Notes: generated by a model not told the origin, from the sequence alone. DNA of 64,000 nt from Streptomyces sp. H27-C3 (GCF_030063415.1 NZ_JASITA010000036.1:1-64000), one strand, 5' to 3'; positions 24,016-33,859 are shown, numbered from the stretch's first letter. Made by a program: numbers and translations.

Positions 24016-25771
24016 AGGGCTTGCAGAGGATTAACTCGCTGTCTTGATCTTTGATGTCGGGGCGATGTCGAGGTGGGCGGCGAGGTCGTCGAGGGTGGCG
24101 AGTTGGGTGGCGGCGGGTTCGATGGTGTGCCTGATGTCGTGGAGGAGCCGGCGAGTCTGGCTGATGGCTCGGTTGAGGGTTACGGGTGTGACGGTGAAGA
24201 GCGGAGCGATAACGACCTGCGGGAGCTTGAACCGCTGGTAGAGGATGGTGGCCAGGAGCCGGTCGACGAGGGTGAGGCCGGGGCGCCGGCCCGTGTAGAG
24301 GCCAGCGGCGGGTACTTTCTGCCGGTCTCCGCCGCGTCGTTGGTGGAGGTCTTCTTCCCGCTGGAGTTCGCGGGCGGCTCTCAGCTGGGCGATCAGCTGG
24401 TCCCACTGGTCGGGCTGCAGGCCGGTCAGGTCCGGATGGACGAGCCAGGCGCGGTCGGGGCCGGGTAGGTCCTGGGGTGGGATGGGCGGGGTGCCGTCCC
24501 GACAGTATTCCTCGGGGCGGAGGGTGTAATTCCAGTCGCCGTGCCACTCATGGCGGGCCAGGGGAAGAGCGTCCAGTTGCCGGTCGACGATGCGGACTCC
24601 GGTGGCGTAGGTGGCAGTGTCGAGTTCGGCGTGGACTTTCAGGCCGGTTCGGGTGGTGGTCGCGGCGATGGACTGCACGATGACCTCGTGGCTGGCCAGA
24701 GGCCTGCCGCGCCAGTTCATCGTGATGTGGGAGAACAGCCGGTGCTCGATCCGGTTCCATTTGGACGTGCCCGGAGGAAAGTGACAGACAGTGATGTGCA
24801 GGCCTGTTTCCATGGCCAGGGCGGCGAGTTCGGCTTTCCAGGCGCGGGTGCGATAGCCATTGGATCCGCCGGCGTCGGCGGTGATGAGCAGGCGCCTGGC
24901 CTGCGGGTAGTCCTGCGTGCCGCGGGCTTTCCACCAGCGGCGGATGGATTCGACGGCGAAGGCCGCGGTGTCGTGGTCGGTGCCGACGCTGACCCAGCCG
25001 GTGTTCGTGGCCAGGTCGTAGATGCCGTACGGCACGGCCTTGCCGAGTTCCTTGTCGGGGAAGTCGTGGGTGCTCACTCGCACGGGGTCACCTGCGGGCC
25101 GCCACTCCTTTCCGCCGTTCTTCAACGGGCCCACGACCTCCTTCTTCTTCGTATCGACGCTGATCACGGGGTCGCCAGCCGCCTGGTGGGCCTTGGCCTG
25201 GTCGTTGATGTAGCGGAACTGCCCGTCCCGGTCGGGGTGTTGCCTTCCTTCGATGACCTTGGCGTTGCCCTGGAGACTGAAGCCTTCCTCGCGCAATACG
25301 TCGGCGACGGTGTCGGCGGATATCCGGTGGCCCTGGCGGGTGAGCTCGGCGGCCAGGTGACGGGTCGACTTCGTCGTCCAGCGCAAGGGCGACATCGGGT
25401 CACCCCGCACATCCGGTTCCACCAGGGCCAGCAGTGCCGGACGAAGTCCCGGGTCCAGGTCGACCACCCGTTTGCGGCCACCACCGACCCGGCGTACCCG
25501 CCCCAACGGGGCCTCACCACAGTCCAGTTCAGTGACGCCCAGTGACACCGTTGCCTCGCGCACACCCGCGGCTCGGGCGACCAGTCTGATCCCGCCGTGG
25601 CCCAGCGACCGGGCCTCGGCCGCCAGCAGTAGACGGCGCTGGCGCTCATCCAGATGTGGCAACAGCACTGTGAACTTCGCTGCAAGCGCCGCCGCTAGGT
25701 CTTCCGTCGCTTCCATACCACGCCAACGACCACCAAACCGGGAAGCTACGGGTAAATCATCTGCAAGCCCT
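24016..25771 (-). mobile_element. ISAzo13-family insertion sequence
   Basis: A 1756-bp element with 19-bp imperfect terminal inverted repeats. On the minus strand the right end reads AGGGCTTGCAGATGATTTA (25771 to 25753); the left end is AGGGCTTGCAGAGGATTAA (24016-24034), two mismatches. It contains one long transposase gene. No convincing target duplication. Confidence 0.8.
24031..25716 (-). CDS. ISAzo13-family transposase
   Basis: 561 residues, apparently intact. N-terminal HTH region (RLVARAAGVREATVSLGVTE, TRHLAAELTRQGHRISADTV). DDE core: DPVISVDTKKKEVVGPLKNG, LLITADAGGSNGYRTRAWKA and HFPPGTSKWNRIEHRLFSHI give the Asp, Asp and Glu positions of the ISAzo13/PF07592 family. A ~150-residue C-terminal extension (QDLPGPDRAWLVHPDLTGLQ ... 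LDDLAAHLDIAPTSKIKTAS) includes an HTH-like segment that may bind the termini. Start ATG 25716. No stop or frameshift seen, so this may be the only complete transposase in the window apart from the near-intact IS5 copy. Confidence 0.88.
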   Translation of the reverse strand: MEATEDLAAALAAKFTVLLPHLDERQRRLLLAAEARSLGHGGIRLVARAAGVREATVSLGVTELDCGEAPLGRVRRVGGGRKRVVDLDPGLRPALLALVEPDVRGDPMSPLRWTTKSTRHLAAELTRQGHRISADTVADVLREEGFSLQGNAKVIEGRQHPDRDGQFRYINDQAKAHQAAGDPVISVDTKKKEVVGPLKNGGKEWRPAGDPVRVSTHDFPDKELGKAVPYGIYDLATNTGWVSVGTDHDTAAFAVESIRRWWKARGTQDYPQARRLLITADAGGSNGYRTRAWKAELAALAMETGLHITVCHFPPGTSKWNRIEHRLFSHITMNWRGRPLASHEVIVQSIAATTTRTGLKVHAELDTATYATGVRIVDRQLDALPLARHEWHGDWNYTLRPEEYCRDGTPPIPPQDLPGPDRAWLVHPDLTGLQPDQWDQLIAQLRAARELQREEDLHQRRGGDRQKVPAAGLYTGRRPGLTLVDRLLATILYQRFKLPQVVIAPLFTVTPVTLNRAISQTRRLLHDIRHTIEPAATQLATLDDLAAHLDIAPTSKIKTAS

Positions 25772-25830
25772 TACGGCTCTGGGGATGTTGGCAAGAGCGG
25801 TCTGATCTGCGGGCTTCTGCGGACGTGAGA

Positions 25831-25894
25831 AGCGGAGCCCCGGTAGAACTGGCAGTCGACCAAGACAGCCGTTCACGACACCGGAGGCTCCGCT
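25831..25894. repeat. Subterminal hairpin upstream of an IS4 transposase
   Basis: AGCGGAGCCCCGGT (25831-25844) and ACCGGAGGCTCCGCT (25880-25894) are near-perfect inverted repeats directly before the transposase frame, with AGTCGACCAAGAC between them. The IS4 relic at 53846-54600 has the same layout at 54621-54685, with AGTCGACCAAGAT on its coding strand. Confidence 0.65.
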
Positions 25895-26617
25895 GTTCGA
25901 TCAGTGTGTCATCACGCGTGAAATCACGGTAGCCAAGGGCCTGTTCGCCCCGGGCCATCTGGGGGAGCTCACCCGGATCGTCCCCTTCGAGATGGTCGAT
26001 GCGGCCCTCGCCGAGACCGGTGCCGTCCAGCAACGGCTGCGGAAACTGCCCGCCCGGGTGGTGGTCTACCTGCTGCTGGCCGCCGCTCTGTTCGAGGAGT
26101 ACGGCTACCTGGCCGTCTGGCACAGGCTCACCACCGCACTCGAGACGATACCGGTGGCGAAGGTCACCGGCACGGCGCTCTGGAACGCCCGGACCCGGCT
26201 CGGTGTCCGCCCCGTGCGAGCCCTGTTCGACCTGCTGCGCGGCCCCGCCTCGGCGATCCGCACCGGCGGGGCCCGCTGGAAGGGGATGCTGACGGTCGCG
26301 AGCGACGGCACCTACCTCGACGTCCCCGACAGCCCCCTGCACCGGGCCCGGCTGGGCAAGGGCTCCAACCAGTACGCCACCTCCGGCTACCCGCAGATAT
26401 GCCTGACCACCCTCGTTGCCTGCGGCACCCGCGCGGTCATCGATGCCGCCTTCGGCCCCCGCAGCAGCGGAGAAACCGTCTACGGCAAGCGGCTGATGCG
26501 TTCGGTGCACACGGGCATGATCGTCCTGCTGGACCGGGGCTTCGCCAGCAACACGTCCCTGGCCGCCGTCGCCACCACCGAGGCCGCCTTCCTGGCCCGC
26601 GCCTCGGCCTTGGGCGT
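25893..26617 (+). pseudogene. IS4-family transposase, 3' truncated
   Basis: The frame reads VITREITVAKGLFAPGHLGE, LTRIVPFEMVDAALAETGAV, LPARVVVYLLLAAALFEEYG, RWKGMLTVASDGTYLDVPDS and MIVLLDRGFASNTSLAAVAT. This covers the N-terminal domain and the first two catalytic Asp positions of an IS4 transposase. It stops being IS4-like after FLARASA at about 26615, where it meets a truncated esterase gene on the other strand, so the Glu-containing YREK region is missing and the copy is dead. Confidence 0.83.
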
Positions 26618-26875
26618 GAGGCCCGCCCAGTCGGCCGGGTCGGTGTGACCGGAAGCCACGGTCCCCGTGGTGGTCAAGTCGTCTAGGCAATCAGCCTGTT
26701 GGTGTTCGGACCCGGGAACCCGCAGGGATGTGTGGTGTCCGCAGTGGGTGTCTGTTCCCCCAGTCGCGGGCTGGGCTCCGGCGGGGGAAATGGCGGCCCC
26801 GATCAGAGCCGAGACGAGGAGGGCGATGCCGGCGAGCCCGGTCGGGGGTGAGAAGGCGCGAAGGGTCAGTGGCAT
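26618..26875 (-). pseudogene. 5' fragment of a secreted tannase / 3HB-oligomer-hydrolase-like esterase
   Basis: About 86 residues: signal peptide MPLTLRAFSPPTGLAGIALL...ISPAGAQP, then DTHCGHHTSLRVPGSEHQQA and DCLDDLTTTGTVASGHTDPA, DWAGL. This is how I remember the N-termini of Streptomyces tannase/feruloyl-esterase-fold enzymes, also annotated as 3-hydroxybutyrate oligomer hydrolases. The frame then runs into the truncated IS4 copy, so the catalytic domain is lost. It lies 189 bases after the depolymerase gene on the same strand. Confidence 0.62.
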
Positions 26876-27064
26876 GGGAAGGCCTCCGGTGAACTGGTGC
26901 GATGAGCTTGGCCGGAGGTTAGGGGTCGGACACCGCGTTCTGATACGGCCGCGCTCCCCATGCCGGCGGCCGCTCCGGTGGGGGCTGCCGCCATGGTGGA
27001 CGAACAGCGTGCTGTGCCGCGACGTGCTGATCGCGCATCAGCTCACACTGCCATCAGCGCGGCC

Positions 27065-28537
27065 TCAGGGGCAGCTTCCGTCGGCGATGACGTAGTACCC
27101 GGCGGGCGACTCCTTCAGGGTGTGGGTGACGAAGGTGTTGTACAGACCCATGTTCTGGCCGGAGCCCTTGGCGTACGCGTAACTCCCGTCGGTGGTGGCC
27201 CGTCCGGCCTGCACCTGCTGGTAGTTGGTGGCCGTCCAGCATGCCGGGGCGGCCCCGGTGGTGCTCGCCGTGACTGCTGCGGACCGGGCTCCTGCCGTGC
27301 CGGCGCTGTCCCGGGGTGCCACTGTGTAGGTGTGGCTGGTGCCCGCCGCCAGGCCGGTATCGGGGTACTGGGTCGATCCCGGGGTGGCGACCTGGGTGCC
27401 GTCACGGAACACCGCGTAGTCGGCGACGCCGGCCACCGCGTTCCAGGTCAGGGAAATGCTTGTGTCAGTGGCGCCGGTCTTCGACAGCCCGGTGGGGGCC
27501 GGCAGGCTGCCCGGGCCCGGAGCGGACTTGTCCAAGCCGAAGAACTGTGTGATCCAGTGGCTTGAGCAGATCGAGTCAATGAAGTTGACCGTCCCCGTCC
27601 TGCCGCACTGCTCAGGCCCAGAACCCGGGTCGACCGGAGTGCCGTGCGCGATGTCGGGGACGCGATTGACCTTTACGGCCACGGTGCCGTCGTCGGCGAG
27701 ATACTCCTGGTGCCGAGTGGCGTTCGGCCCGATGGTGGTGCTGCGGTCCGGGGTCTGGGACAGGCCGTGCAATGCCGTCCACTGGTCGCGCAGCTCGTCG
27801 GCGTTACGCGGAACCACCTTGGTGTCCTTGTCGCCGTGCCAGACGGACATCCGTGGCCAAGGCCCGTTCCAGGCCGGGTAGGCGTCGCGAACGAGCTGGG
27901 CCCATGCGGCGGGGCTCCTGTCCACACCAGGACTCATGCAGGTGAACGGACTGGTGTCCTTGGCGCAGTCGTACGGGAGACCTGCGACCACCGCCCCGGC
28001 GGAGAAAACGTCCGGGTAGGTGGCAAGCATCACCGAGGTCATCGCACCCCCGGCCGACAGACCGGTGACGAACGTACGAGAGGTATCAGTGCCGTACGCC
28101 GTGGCCGCGTGCGCCACCATCTGACGAATGGAGGCCGCTTCGCCCTGACCGCGCCGGTTGTCCAGCGCCTGAAACCAGTTGAAGCACTGGCTGAAGTTGT
28201 TCGCCGAAGTCGTCTCGGCGAAGACGACTATAAAGCCGTGCCGGTCGGCGAGTTCGGGCAGACCGGAGTTGTCCGCGTAGACCTGTGCGCTCTGGGTGCA
28301 GCCATGCAGCGCCACCACCACAGCAGGGTTGGCCGGGAGCGACGAGGGCCGGTAGACGTACATGTTCAACTGGCCCGGGTTGGCACCGAAGTTACTGACG
28401 CGCTGCAGCGTGACCGCGGCGTCGGCAGTGGCGGGAGCAGCCACGACGAGCGCCACGACAGTGAACAGCCGCACGAACATGGACCGCCACCCGCGCCGGA
28501 GCGAGGGTGGTTGAAGTATCTGGGGGGACGACAGCAT
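27065..28537 (-). CDS. Extracellular PHB depolymerase-family esterase with FnIII domain
   Basis: 490 residues. Signal peptide with a basic start (RRGWRSMFVRLFTVVALVVA, cut near ATADAA). Catalytic domain of the esterase-PHB family: VVVALHGCTQSAQVYADNSG (oxyanion region), FVTGLSAGGAMTSVMLATYP (nucleophile Ser in GLSAGG) and NRVPDIAHGTPVDPGSGPEQ (His). A fibronectin type III-like domain follows (PTGLSKTGATDTSISLTWNA), then a C-terminal ~60-residue segment (ACWTATNYQQVQAGRATTDG) seen after FnIII in Streptomyces depolymerases, probably for polymer binding. AGGGAG supports ATG 28537. Cleaves extracellular poly(3-hydroxyalkanoate), or possibly feruloyl esters. Apparently intact, while its neighbours are broken. 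Confidence 0.87.
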   Translation of the reverse strand: MLSSPQILQPPSLRRGWRSMFVRLFTVVALVVAAPATADAAVTLQRVSNFGANPGQLNMYVYRPSSLPANPAVVVALHGCTQSAQVYADNSGLPELADRHGFIVVFAETTSANNFSQCFNWFQALDNRRGQGEAASIRQMVAHAATAYGTDTSRTFVTGLSAGGAMTSVMLATYPDVFSAGAVVAGLPYDCAKDTSPFTCMSPGVDRSPAAWAQLVRDAYPAWNGPWPRMSVWHGDKDTKVVPRNADELRDQWTALHGLSQTPDRSTTIGPNATRHQEYLADDGTVAVKVNRVPDIAHGTPVDPGSGPEQCGRTGTVNFIDSICSSHWITQFFGLDKSAPGPGSLPAPTGLSKTGATDTSISLTWNAVAGVADYAVFRDGTQVATPGSTQYPDTGLAAGTSHTYTVAPRDSAGTAGARSAAVTASTTGAAPACWTATNYQQVQAGRATTDGSYAYAKGSGQNMGLYNTFVTHTLKESPAGYYVIADGSCP

Positions 28538-28721
28538 GGTGACTCCCTGGATGACGGACGCGGGACACCCGGGCCGTTCCCTCGGCGTGGCAGGAGAGGA
28601 AACGGCCCGGGATGCCGGTCACCCTAGAAGCACCCTGGTCAGCGGCGGCATGGCAGGGAACACCACAATCCGGTCGGTGTCAGTCCGCTCCACGATGGTT
28701 GCGCGGGGCAGCCGCCGAGTG

Positions 28722-29399
28722 CTAGACGGCAGCCGAGTGCCGGGCAGCGGCGGCCGCATCAAGGTGTGCGGGCACCATCAGCTCGGCCGCCGTCGCCGTA
28801 CGCACGTCATGGGCACTCACTCCAGGGGCGAGTTCCCTCAATAGGAAGCCCTCGGTCGTGATGTCGACGACCGCCAGGTCCGTGATGACGCGATGTACGA
28901 CGGCCCGCCCCGTCAGCGGCAGGCTGCACTTGGTCACGAGCTTCGGTGTCCCGTCCTTCGCCGTGTGCTCCATGAGGACGATCACGCGGCGGGCACCGTG
29001 CACGAGGTCCATGGCACCGCCCATCCCCTTGACCATCTTTCCGGGGATCATCCAGTTGGCCAGATCTCCCGAGGCGGAGACCTACATCGCTCCCAGCACG
29101 GCGGCGTCGATGTGGCCGCCGCGGATCATGCCGAAGGACTGCGCGGAATCGAAGAACGAAGCACCCGCCAGGGTGGTGACGGTCTCCTTGCCCGCATTGA
29201 TCAGATCGGCGTCGACCTCGTCGAAGGCCGGATACGGGCCCACACCGAGGACGCCGTTCTCCGACTGCAGGACCACCTCGATGCCCGGCGGCAGGTGGTT
29301 CGGGATGAGCGTGGGGAGCCTGATGCCGAGGTTCACGTACGTCCCGTCGGTCAGCTCCTGTGCGGCACGGGCTGCCATCTGCTCGCGGGTGAGGGCCAT
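28722..29399 (-). pseudogene. scoB: 3-oxoacid CoA-transferase subunit B, nonsense mutation
   Basis: Reads MALTREQMAARAAQELTDGT, YVNLGIRLPTLIPNHLPPGI and VVLQSENGVLGVGPYPAFDE (catalytic Glu in SENG), down to GGHIDAAVLGAM. There TAG (29082-29084) stands where the family has Gln (CAG). The same frame then continues VSASGDLANWMIPGKMVKGM and VIVLMEHTAKDGTPKLVTKC to a normal end at 28722. So this is a single point nonsense change in an otherwise complete gene. The start ATG 29399 is one base after the stop of subunit A. The reaction would be acetoacetate or 3-oxoadipate activation with succinyl-CoA. Confidence 0.88.
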
Positions 29400-29400
29400 G

Positions 29401-30182
29401 TCAGACGCCGCCTTCCTGCTCGTTCCGCACTGTCCGGCGTTCGATACGCCGCTCGGCCGCGGGATCGTCGGGGAAGACCCGGACCACCCGCTGGACGAAG
29501 ACACCCGGCAGGTCCACCTCGTCGGGATCCAGCTCGCCCGGCTCCACGAGATGCTCCACCTCGGCGATGGTTGTACGCCCTGCCATAGCCGCAAGCGGAT
29601 TGAAATTGCGCGCCGAAGAACGGAAGACCAGGTTCCCGTGCCGGTCCCCGATGGTCGCCCGTACCAAGGCGAAATCGGTGGTGATGCCTTCCTCCAAGAG
29701 GAACTCGCTGCCGTTGAACACCCTGGTCTCCTTCGCCGGCGATGCCACAGCGACACTGCCGTCGGCATGATGCCGCCAGGGAAGCCCGCCCTCCGCGATC
29801 TGCGTACCGACACCCGCAGGCGTGTAGAAGGCCGGGATACCCGCGCCCCCGCCCGCAGCCGCTCCGCGAGCGTTCCCTGCGGCACCAGCTCCACCTCCAG
29901 CTCCCCGGTCAGATACTGCCGGGCGAACTCCCTGTTCTCCCCCACATAGGAACTGGTCATCCGGGAGACGCGGCCCTCACGCAGCAGCAGGCCCAGCCCC
30001 CAGTCCTCCACGCCGCAGTTGTTGGAGACCACCTGGAGACTGGTCAGCCTGCGCTCCAGCAGGGCACTGATCAGCACGCTCGGAATACCGCACAGTCCGA
30101 AGCCGCCGACGACCAACGATGCCTCGGCCGGTATATCCGCCACCGCCGCAGCCGCGTCTGCCACTACCTTGTCCATGCCCAT
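29401..30182 (-). pseudogene. scoA: 3-oxoacid CoA-transferase subunit A, frameshifted
   Basis: The 5' frame reads MGMDKVVADAAAAVADIPAE, LVVGGFGLCGIPSVLISALL, LQVVSNNCGVEDWGLGLLLR and LVPQGTLAERLRAG. After a G-run near 29855 the frame is lost. In the neighbouring frame the protein continues IPAFYTPAGVGTQIAEGG, ETRVFNGSEFLLEEGITTDF, ALVRATIGDRHGNLVFRSSA to the stop at 29401. Loss of one G restores the alignment. It lies immediately upstream of subunit B, and both subunits are damaged independently, so the enzyme is lost. It may belong to poly(3-hydroxybutyrate) use (see depolymerase) or be a pcaIJ-type pair. Confidence 0.87.
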
Positions 30183-30444
30183 CCGCTACTCCTACGCCCG
30201 ACATCGAGCCATTGGTCCCGACCGGCCTCGTACCACCCGACCGACACACCGACCCTAGAAACGCGGCGGGGCCGCTGCCATGGCTGTGCCCTACACAGTT
30301 GGCCTCCCTCTTGTGTGAGTGAGATCCCCCCGAAGAAGAACCAGCAGTCCGTGTCCGATGAGGTGCAGTGGGGCCCCGACCCTGGAGTTTGGACACCGTA
30401 GACACTAGATCTTGAGGATCTGGGAGAACGGAGTCCCTGTGGGG

Positions 30445-30750
30445 ATGAAGCACTATCCGCAGGAGTTCAAGGCGGACGCGGTCGCGTTGTACCAGTCACG
30501 GCCGGGAGCGACGACCAAGCCGGTCGCCGCCGATCTGGGAATGAACACGGAGACGCTGCGGAACTGGATCCGGGCGGCCGACGGACGGCGTCCAGGTGCG
30601 CACTCCGACCGCCCGGCCTCCCCGGCCCAGGCCACGACCGGGGCGGAGGCGGAGGTCGCCGCGCTGCGCAAGCGGGTCCGCGAGCTGGAGGAGGAACGCG
30701 ACATCCTACGCAAGGCGGCCCGGTATTTCGCCGGGGAGACGCGCTGGTGA
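30445..30750 (+). CDS. IS3 OrfA (transposase HTH subunit)
   Basis: 101 residues: MKHYPQEFKADAVALYQSRP, TTKPVAADLGMNTETLRNWI (HTH of the Tnp_8 type), and a C-terminal leucine-zipper helix, AALRKRVRELEEERDILRKA, ending ARYFAGETRW. GTGGGG before ATG 30445. The stop overlaps the OrfB GTG start as GTGA, as in other actinobacterial IS3 elements that couple the two frames. Intact in itself, but useless without a complete OrfB. Confidence 0.85.
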   Translation: MKHYPQEFKADAVALYQSRPGATTKPVAADLGMNTETLRNWIRAADGRRPGAHSDRPASPAQATTGAEAEVAALRKRVRELEEERDILRKAARYFAGETRW

Positions 30751-31648
30751 ACCGCTGCCAGTTCGTTGACGATCACCAGCGCCGCTACGGCGCGAAGCGG
30801 CTGTGCGCCATCGTCGGGATCGCCCGCTCCAGCTTCCGCCAAGAAGTGGGACTACTCGGACCGCCGCAGCAACACCGGACGCCCACCAACCGCGTCGGCT
30901 GTCAAGAGACTTGTGCTACGCCTGGCCAAGGAGAATCCCCGCTGGGGCCACCGACGCATCCAGGGCGAACTGACCCAACTGGGTCATCCCATCGCACCGT
31001 CCACGGTCTGGGAGATCCTCACCGCCGCCGACGTCGACCCCACGCCGCTCCGGCCCCTGCTGGTGCGAGTTCTTGACCGCCCAGGCCGAAGGAATCATCG
31101 CCGCAGACTTCTTCCACCTCGACACTGTGCTCGGAAAGCGCCTGTGCGCGATGGCATTCCTGGAGCACGGCACCCGCGAACTCCACATCACCGACGTCAC
31201 CTCCCGCCCGACCCGTGCCTGGACCGTGCAGCAGGCCCGCAATGTCGCGGGCGAACTCGAGACTCGGATGAAAATCCTGCGCTTCGTGCTACGCGACCGG
31301 GACGCCAAGTACGACGCCTCCTTCGACGCCGTCTTCCGATCCGAAGACGTGGACGTCCTCCTCAGCGCACCCCGGACACCGCGGATGAACGCACACTGCG
31401 AACGCGTGATCGGCACCGTCCGCCGCGAAGCCCTCGATCACGTCCTGATCATGAACGAGGCCCATGCTCGACGCGTTCTGGCCGAATATCAAGACCACTA
31501 CAACGCGCGCCGCCCCCGTCAGTCCCGGAACCAACAGCCACCCGACGCCATAAGGGAGCCCACCCGAGCAAACGACCCCGACAGTCGCAGACTCCTCCGT
31601 ACCCGGGTCCTCGGCGGAGCCAACAACGAGTACCGCTATGCCGCTTGA
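30747..31648 (+). pseudogene. IS3 OrfB start joined to a frameshifted integrase-type transposase
   Basis: Begins as IS3 OrfB (VNRCQFVDDHQRRYGAKRLC, AIVGIARSSF). After about 30840 it reads in another frame WDYSDRRSNTGRPPTASAVK, RLVLRLAKENPRWGHRRIQG, TAADVDPTPLR. From about 31070 in a third frame it reads GIIAADFFHLDTVLGKRLCA, LRFVLRDRDAKYDASFDAVF, SAPRTPRMNAHCERVIGTVR, ending NNEYRYAA. The later parts are a DDE integrase family different from IS3 OrfB as I know it. At least two frameshifts, so not functional. Confidence 0.75.
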
Positions 31649-31936
31649 GCTGCAGCGATGACTTTTCGAGCAGTACAGGGACCGCGTGTCGTCCTCCCTG
31701 CTGCCGGGGGTGATTGACGGCTGGCCGGGCGCCGTCTCCCAGGGCACGCACAGCGATCGAGGGGGCCCGACGCAGGGGGCTGGACGGGGGTCTGGCAGGG
31801 CCTGGCCGCCTCCAGATAATGCCCAGGTGCCGGATGGATATCTCGCTATTTGAAGGGTAATTACCATCACTCGGCGCTGGCGAATCGTGTTTCTCATCAT
31901 ACTGTGCCCAGTGATCATGTGGGCTAGCTTGCGGAT

Positions 31937-33763
31937 GTGACTGCCTCTCAGCTCTCCGGATCACCGGGCTCCTTCGCCGAGCTAACCGACGTCCTCTTCG
32001 CTGCTCAGCTGGAGCAGACTCACGGGCCGTGGAGAAGGCTGTTCAGCTCCGAGCCGTTCTCCTTCAGAGAGGGGCTGACCCACGAGGAGCGCATAGCACT
32101 CTCGTATGAACGTCTTCGCCTGGTCAACGCAACCGTGGGCAGCCCGCGAGGCCTCGCCACCGACGCCGTCGCGCTCACTGCGCTCCATGAATGGGCGGGT
32201 GTCGTGGACGCAGGTATGGCGACCATCGTCAGCATCCACTACAACCTGTTTCTGGGCAGCCTGCTGGACCATGACCATGGGGAGCGGGATCTGTCGGAGT
32301 ATATTCACGCGAGCCGCCTCGGTACCTTCCTGTGTACCGAGCTCGCCCACGGCAACGCCGCTGCCCAGATGGAGACGACCGCGACACTGGATCGACTGGC
32401 GGGCGGATTCGCTCTGAACACCCCGACACCTGGGGCGGTCAAGTTCATGCCGAACACGGGCCCCGCAGGAGGAGCAAAGGACGCTCTTGTCGCGGCACGT
32501 CTGCTCATCGACGGAGCTGACTACGGTGTCTTCCTGTTTCTGTGCCCCCTCAGCGACGAGGCGGGAAACCCGCTGCCGGGCGTAGATGTGCGCCCACTGC
32601 CCCAGACGGCCAGCAGCCCCGTTGACCACTGCGCCACGGCCTTCCGAGACGTCCGGCTCCCTCTCAGTGCACTTCTGCAGGGCGACCACGGCCGCCTCAC
32701 ACCGGAAGGCGAGTTCATCAGCACTTTGGGCAGTCCGCGCAAGCGATTCCTGCAATCCATCGGCCGCGTCACGATGGGCAAGCTGTGCATGAGCGCGTAC
32801 AGCCTGGGGGTCACGCGCCATGCCCTGGCCGTCGCCATGCGCCACGCCCACACCCGGTTCACGTCCGGCATGACCAGCGGGCAGCAGGTACCGCTGATCG
32901 CCCATCGCAGTCACCACGCCCCGCTGCTCCACGCCGTCGCGACCACATACGCCGCCACGCTTCTGCATCGGAACGTCGTTCAGCAACGTTACCGGGTAAC
33001 GGACGCCAACCGCGACGAGTACGAACGCCTGACAGCCATCTCCAAGGGCTGGATCACTTGGCAGGCCCGCGCAGTCATGACCGAATGCCGCGAGAGGTGC
33101 GGCGCCCAGGGCCTGCTCCTGGCCAACGGCATAGCAGGCCAACAGCAGGCCAACGAGGGGACCATCACGGCCGAGGGCGACAACAAAGTGATCTGGGTGA
33201 AGGCCGCGGGCGAAATGCTCATGGGAGGCTTCACGCCGAAGCCGCCCAGCGAGATCCTGCCGGAGAGCCGCTCACTGGACGATTCTCAGTACCTGCAGGA
33301 CCTCTTGGCCGATCTTGAGCGAATGTGGCACTCACGCGCGCGGAAACGGCTTCGAGACCGGGCCAGCTCCCCCATGGCACGGTGGAACGCCGCCGTCACA
33401 CCCGCTCTGCAACTGGTCGATGCCCACGTCCACCGGCTGGCCGGCGAGGCACTGCTGACCGCCATCAGCCAGGTCGTCTCACCGCAGACCCGCGGGCTGC
33501 TCGGCGACCTGCACAGCCTCTTCGCCCTGCGGCAAATCGCTGCGCACAGCGGGGACCTGCTGGCCGACGGCCGGATGACAGCCGCCCAGGTTCAACAGCT
33601 CTCCGACAGGGTCGAGGCGGTCATCGGCGCCCTTGAACCGCATGCTCTGACCCTCACCGAAGCATTCGCGGTGCCCGACACGCTCCTGAACGCTCACCCG
33701 ATGCTGCACCCCGATGCGGCACGCGTCTCGGCGCCGGCGGCCGGGATGGCCAGTCACGTATAG
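31937..33763 (+). CDS. Acyl-CoA oxidase/dehydrogenase-family protein
   Basis: 608 residues, the full length of an acyl-CoA oxidase. N-terminal helical domain (GVVDAGMATIVSIHYNLFLG), middle beta domain with the substrate/FAD contact TFLCTELAHGNAAAQMETTA and GGFALNTPTPGAVKFMPNTG, then the FAD-binding helical domain (FLQSIGRVTMGKLCMSAYSL, ISKGWITWQARAVMTECRER, CGAQGLLLANGIAGQQQANE, ITAEGDNKVIWVKAAGEML). The reaction would be alpha,beta-desaturation of an acyl-CoA with O2 giving H2O2. Start GTG 31937. It stands alone between IS remnants, so its partner genes, whether for fatty acids or a natural product, are not visible here. No damage seen. Confidence 0.86.
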   Translation: MTASQLSGSPGSFAELTDVLFAAQLEQTHGPWRRLFSSEPFSFREGLTHEERIALSYERLRLVNATVGSPRGLATDAVALTALHEWAGVVDAGMATIVSIHYNLFLGSLLDHDHGERDLSEYIHASRLGTFLCTELAHGNAAAQMETTATLDRLAGGFALNTPTPGAVKFMPNTGPAGGAKDALVAARLLIDGADYGVFLFLCPLSDEAGNPLPGVDVRPLPQTASSPVDHCATAFRDVRLPLSALLQGDHGRLTPEGEFISTLGSPRKRFLQSIGRVTMGKLCMSAYSLGVTRHALAVAMRHAHTRFTSGMTSGQQVPLIAHRSHHAPLLHAVATTYAATLLHRNVVQQRYRVTDANRDEYERLTAISKGWITWQARAVMTECRERCGAQGLLLANGIAGQQQANEGTITAEGDNKVIWVKAAGEMLMGGFTPKPPSEILPESRSLDDSQYLQDLLADLERMWHSRARKRLRDRASSPMARWNAAVTPALQLVDAHVHRLAGEALLTAISQVVSPQTRGLLGDLHSLFALRQIAAHSGDLLADGRMTAAQVQQLSDRVEAVIGALEPHALTLTEAFAVPDTLLNAHPMLHPDAARVSAPAAGMASHV

Positions 33764-33859
33764 AGCGCCCGGTGCATGGCGTGGGTGAACGTGCCGCCCG
33801 CACTCAGGGCGTGCACAATTTGGCCGCAGAAGGATACGCAGCCTCCGAGGCTGCGGAAT

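Larger units (their letters stand above)
30369..31660 (+). mobile_element. IS3-type element fused to a second integrase-type transposase remnant
   Basis: The left part (TGGAGTTTGGACACC terminus near 30382, orfA, start of orfB) is IS3. From about 30840 on, the coding sequence changes to a different integrase-like transposase with frameshifts. No matching right terminus of the IS3 part is seen. It is a composite of two partial elements. Confidence 0.65.

Noticed and set aside
24541..25545. A 334-codon plus-strand frame within the ISAzo13 element
   Set aside because: Antisense to a complete, motif-bearing transposase.
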